Below are positions 5,885 to 7,256 of a stretch of 7,256 nt of DNA, piece by piece. The notes under the pieces were generated by a model. It worked only from the letters and a program-made list of their open reading frames with translations, was not told where the DNA came from and made no database searches. Both the position numbers and the translations under genes were made by a program. The stretch's first letter is position 1. Each line of letters starts with the position of its first letter. Origin of the DNA: Acidimicrobiia bacterium (GTDB lineage: Bacteria > Actinomycetota > Acidimicrobiia > Spongiisociales > UBA5794); the NCBI GenBank assembly GCA_030618675.1, contig JAUXCV010000077.1:1-7256 (forward strand), written 5' to 3'.

Positions 5885-5907
5885 CGCGCGTCGTCCTGTC
5901 CTAGTTT
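5878..5907 (+). promoter_or_regulatory. Sigma-70-type promoter of the second merR gene
   Basis: TTGACA (5878-5883, a perfect -35) and TAGTTT (5902-5907) are separated by 18 bases, giving a predicted start near 5914 and a leader of about 60 bases. The spacer holds the perfect palindrome ACGCGCGT (5884-5891). The -35 overlaps a DnaA-like box and a 12-base palindrome, so it may be controlled. A second -10-like box, TAAGCT at 5944-5949, has no matching -35. Confidence 0.6.
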
Positions 5908-5909
5908 CA

Positions 5910-5950
5910 CCGCCGTAGTTCAGCTGGCGGAATTACGTTGATGTAAGCTG
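5910..5950 (+). other. Structured leader of the second merR gene
   Basis: Three possible stems fall in the predicted leader: CCGCC (5910-5914) with GGCGG (5926-5930); CAGCT (5921-5925) with AGCTG (5946-5950); and TTAC (5933-5936) with GTAA (5943-5946). The first two overlap, so they may be alternative folds. The stretch GTAGTTCAGCTGG (5915-5927) recalls the D-arm of a tRNA, but no anticodon or T arm follows. No riboswitch class is recognised. Confidence 0.3.
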
Positions 5951-5973
5951 TGCGAACTGGGAGGCACACGGAA

Positions 5974-6471
5974 ATGGTGGATAGCAGAATCGATCAGGCC
6001 ATCGATGGGTATCGGGCCCCTCAGGTGTGCAATCTGGTCGGCATCACATATCGTCAGCTCGACTACTGGGCCCGCACCGGGCTCATCACGCCGTCGCTCC
6101 AGCAAGCGACGGGGTCGGGGAGCCAGCGGCTCTACGCTTTCCCCGATATCGTGCAGCTCAAGGTGGTGAAACGCCTCCTCGATGCCGGCATGTCGCTGAA
6201 GAAGATCCGCAGAGCGATGGACATCCTGAGAACGGAACTGGAGTCTGAGAGTCCGCTGTCGAACGTCACGCTGCTCTCCGATGGCAAGACGATCTACGCG
6301 GCGCACAGCCCGTCCGAAGTCGTCGACGTCTTCCGCGGTGGCCAGGGTGTCTTCGGGATCGCTGTTGGACCTGTGCAAAAAGAGCTTGTTGGTGAGATCC
6401 ACCGCCTGTTCCCTGACCGGGCGATCCCGGGTGAGCGCGAGGTGAAGGCATCGACGGTAGCGGCTCACTGA
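5974..6471 (+). CDS. MerR-family regulator, ResR/McdR (Rv1830) type
   Basis: This 165-residue protein has an N-terminal helix-turn-helix, 'YRAPQVCNLVGITYRQLDYWARTGLITPS' followed by 'GSGSQRLYAFPDIVQLKVVKRLLDAGMSLKKIRRAM' (13-82). A small C-terminal part holds 'VTLLSDGKTIYAAHSPSEVVDVFRGGQGVFGIAVG' (98-132). Both blocks closely match what I recall of Rv1830, reported as resR/mcdR, a regulator of growth and division linked to antibiotic resilience in clinical M. tuberculosis. Start: ATG 5974 has GGGAGG at 5959-5964, nine bases upstream; the GTG at 5950 lies before that site and would put the Shine-Dalgarno inside the gene. No metal-binding cysteines are present apart from a single C19. The gene has its own promoter and is probably co-transcribed with the small gene that follows. 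Confidence 0.85.
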   Translation: MVDSRIDQAIDGYRAPQVCNLVGITYRQLDYWARTGLITPSLQQATGSGSQRLYAFPDIVQLKVVKRLLDAGMSLKKIRRAMDILRTELESESPLSNVTLLSDGKTIYAAHSPSEVVDVFRGGQGVFGIAVGPVQKELVGEIHRLFPDRAIPGEREVKASTVAAH

Positions 6472-6542
6472 TCGACGATCTCCTCGCGGGACCGGCCGAC
6501 GGGGTCGCATTCGCCCACTCCAGCGAGGGGGAGTTCGCGCGA

Positions 6543-6905
6543 TTGCTCGATTTCTACGACGTCCCATGGGAGTACGAACCGAGGGCGTTCGTCATAGAGT
6601 GGGATGAATCGGGATCGGCCACCAAGCAGTTCCGGCCGGATTTCTACCTGCCCGACGATGATCTCTTCATCGAGATAACGACGATGAATCAGAAGCTCGT
6701 CACCAAGAAGAACGGCAAGATCCGGCGCCTGAGGGAGCTGTATCCGGACGTCCAGTGCAAGATCTTCTATCAACGGGATTTCCACCACTTGTTGGTGAAG
6801 TACGGTCTGAAAGAGCCGGAGGATGTCGAGCTTCCAGAGGCACCGACACGGATTCCCGGCCCACCCGCCGTCACCAATCTCTCCGCTACGTCCGACGCGG
6901 GCTAG
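6543..6905 (+). CDS. Small protein with a PD-(D/E)XK-like nuclease core
   Basis: From the first ordinary start (TTG, with GAGGGGGAG nine bases upstream) the protein has 120 residues. The core 'YEPR' (11-14), 'FRPDFYLPDDDLFIEITTM' (P32-D33, E44) and 'KLVTKKNGKIRRLRELYPDV' (51-70) has the layout of the PD-(D/E)XK nuclease fold. The expected E-x-K reads E-I-T here, so a lysine from 51-56 would have to replace it or the domain may be inactive. The last 30 residues are proline-rich and disordered. The same frame is open and high in GC at third positions back to 6435 and encodes 'EGEFARLLDFYDVPWEYEPR', which looks like a genuine domain start. The true start may therefore be CTG 6468, overlapping the merR stop as CTGA. 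The biological role is unknown. Confidence 0.7.
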   Translation: MLDFYDVPWEYEPRAFVIEWDESGSATKQFRPDFYLPDDDLFIEITTMNQKLVTKKNGKIRRLRELYPDVQCKIFYQRDFHHLLVKYGLKEPEDVELPEAPTRIPGPPAVTNLSATSDAG

Positions 6906-6932
6906 CACCTCCTCCCTTTCTGTGGGCTGTCA

Positions 6933-6969
6933 GCGCACCTATGCGCCAGTGCGAGCCCAGGGTTCGCAC
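6933..6969. promoter_or_regulatory. Cluster of TGCG half-sites forming two dyads, possible operator
   Basis: GCGCA (6933-6937) pairs with TGCGC (6942-6946) around CCTA. GTGCGA (6949-6954) pairs with TCGCAC (6964-6969). Inside the second pair, CCC (6956-6958) mirrors GGG (6960-6962), giving a 21-base dyad with one mismatched pair centred on 6959. An outer TGGGCT (6923-6928) also pairs with AGCCCA (6954-6959). The large dyad sits 13-33 bases upstream of a -10 box for the next gene, covering its -35 region. This suggests an operator; a terminator for the gene ending at 6905 is the alternative, though no T-run follows. Confidence 0.5.
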
Positions 6970-6981
6970 GGCACTTGGGGG

Positions 6982-6987
6982 TAGCCT
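6982..6987 (+). promoter_or_regulatory. Putative -10 box of a leaderless gcvPA-like transcript
   Basis: TAGCCT lies six bases before GTG 6994, the same layout as at 5320 and close to that at 2543. The T-A-G of the box is also the in-frame stop that closes the reading frame upstream, so the gene cannot begin earlier than 6985. Confidence 0.45.
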
Positions 6988-6993
6988 GGAACG

Positions 6994-7256
6994 GTGATCG
7001 TCGAACGCATCATCGAGGCCTTTCCCGGTGGGGTGGCAGTTTCGCGTGGTCTGGATCCGAAGCTGAGGTGTCGGCTCCTTGAGCAGGCGGGGGCCCGGGA
7101 ACTGCCGTGTGTGCGAGGGCGAACGGTCGTGCCCGACGCATGCGCCGAGACGGTCGTCGTGGGGTACCCGAACTACCTCGGCGTCTTCGAGCGCATCGGG
7201 TCGAACCGAACGATCGCGATCGTGAATGCATGGTCGAGTCTTCGCCCGGTCCCCGA
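6994..7256 (+). CDS. Glycine dehydrogenase subunit 1-like protein (GcvPA), 5' part
   Basis: The gene runs off the right edge with 87 codons visible. The segment 'GGVAVSRGLDPKLRCRLLEQ', then 'VVPDACAETVVVGYPNYLGVFERI' and 'TIAIVNAWSSLRPVP' resembles the middle of GcvPA: 'VLVSxxxHPxYRxVL', then 'VVQYPNFFGVIED', then 'VVVNPxSLxLLKPPGE'. GcvPA is the first half of the PLP-dependent P protein, which decarboxylates glycine and loads the H protein. In ordinary GcvPA this block comes after roughly a hundred or more residues; here it starts almost at once, because an in-frame stop at 6982 closes the frame. The protein is therefore a shortened or divergent form. The gcvB gene at the equivalent place in mycobacteria and gcvH upstream support the call. 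The PLP lysine would be beyond the window. Other fold-type I PLP enzymes are the alternative. Confidence 0.6.
   Translation, partial: MIVERIIEAFPGGVAVSRGLDPKLRCRLLEQAGARELPCVRGRTVVPDACAETVVVGYPNYLGVFERIGSNRTIAIVNAWSSLRPVP

Noticed and set aside
5915..5927. tRNA-like D-arm sequence GTAGTTCAGCTGG
   Set aside because: No anticodon arm, T arm or acceptor pairing follows within tRNA distance, and the merR gene starts at 5974.
5950..5973. GTG 5950 as start of the second merR gene
   Set aside because: It places the good GGGAGG site inside the gene and has no Shine-Dalgarno itself; ATG 5974 fits better.
6906..6993. Glycine riboswitch upstream of the gcvPA-like gene
   Set aside because: The gap is 88 bases, lacks the glycine aptamer core as I know it, and the -10 box lies six bases before the start codon, leaving no leader RNA.
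1..7256. CRISPR array, transposase, integrase or phage genes
   Set aside because: No regularly spaced repeats of adequate length and no recombinase-like reading frame were found on either strand.

Overview
The window looks like a chromosomal stretch of a high-GC, deep-branching actinobacterium. An Acidimicrobiia-like lineage is my guess; the sequence does not prove it. All credible genes are on the + strand. From about 1400 onward the order is a CDP-alcohol phosphatidyltransferase, gcvH, a GarA/OdhI-like FHA protein, an FtsR-like MerR protein, a DUF151 bifunctional nuclease, a second MerR protein, a small protein and a glycine-decarboxylase-like gene. As I recall it, this follows Mycobacterium tuberculosis Rv1822 (pgsA2), Rv1826 (gcvH), Rv1827 (garA), Rv1828 (ftsR), Rv1829, Rv1830 (resR/mcdR), Rv1831 and Rv1832 (gcvB).

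Layout. Positions 1-767 hold the 3' end of a sulfatase/alkaline-phosphatase-superfamily gene. A 222-base gap follows, with a hairpin and a pair of inverted 17-19-base elements. Next come a DUF6941-like gene (990-1397), the phosphatidyltransferase (1401-1967) and gcvH (2001-2384). The gap after gcvH is rich in short tandem and inverted repeats. Then four tightly coupled genes run from 2556 to 5285: the FHA protein, ftsR, a D,D-carboxypeptidase and a hypoxanthine-type phosphoribosyltransferase. They are joined by TGATG and ATGA start/stop overlaps. The last two are absent from the mycobacterial order. The DUF151 gene (5332-5829) follows with its own apparent leaderless promoter. A 144-base gap then carries two DnaA-box-like 9-mers against a good sigma-70-type promoter, ahead of the second merR gene (5974-6471). 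A PD-(D/E)XK-like small protein follows, probably starting upstream of its first ordinary start codon. A short dyad-rich gap leads to a gene cut by the window end that resembles GcvPA but lacks the usual N-terminal region.

How the genes fit together. GcvH and a GcvP-type protein belong to the glycine cleavage system. GarA/OdhI-type proteins switch 2-oxoglutarate and glutamate metabolism through Ser/Thr kinases. FtsR and ResR/McdR family regulators act on cell division and growth, the D,D-carboxypeptidase trims peptidoglycan, and the phosphatidyltransferase makes membrane lipid. The block therefore links one-carbon/nitrogen metabolism with envelope growth and division. Three genes (FHA, DUF151, gcvPA-like) share a TAGNNT box 6-7 bases before the start codon and lack a convincing Shine-Dalgarno, which suggests leaderless transcription. 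No CRISPR array, tRNA, rRNA or insertion sequence was seen.
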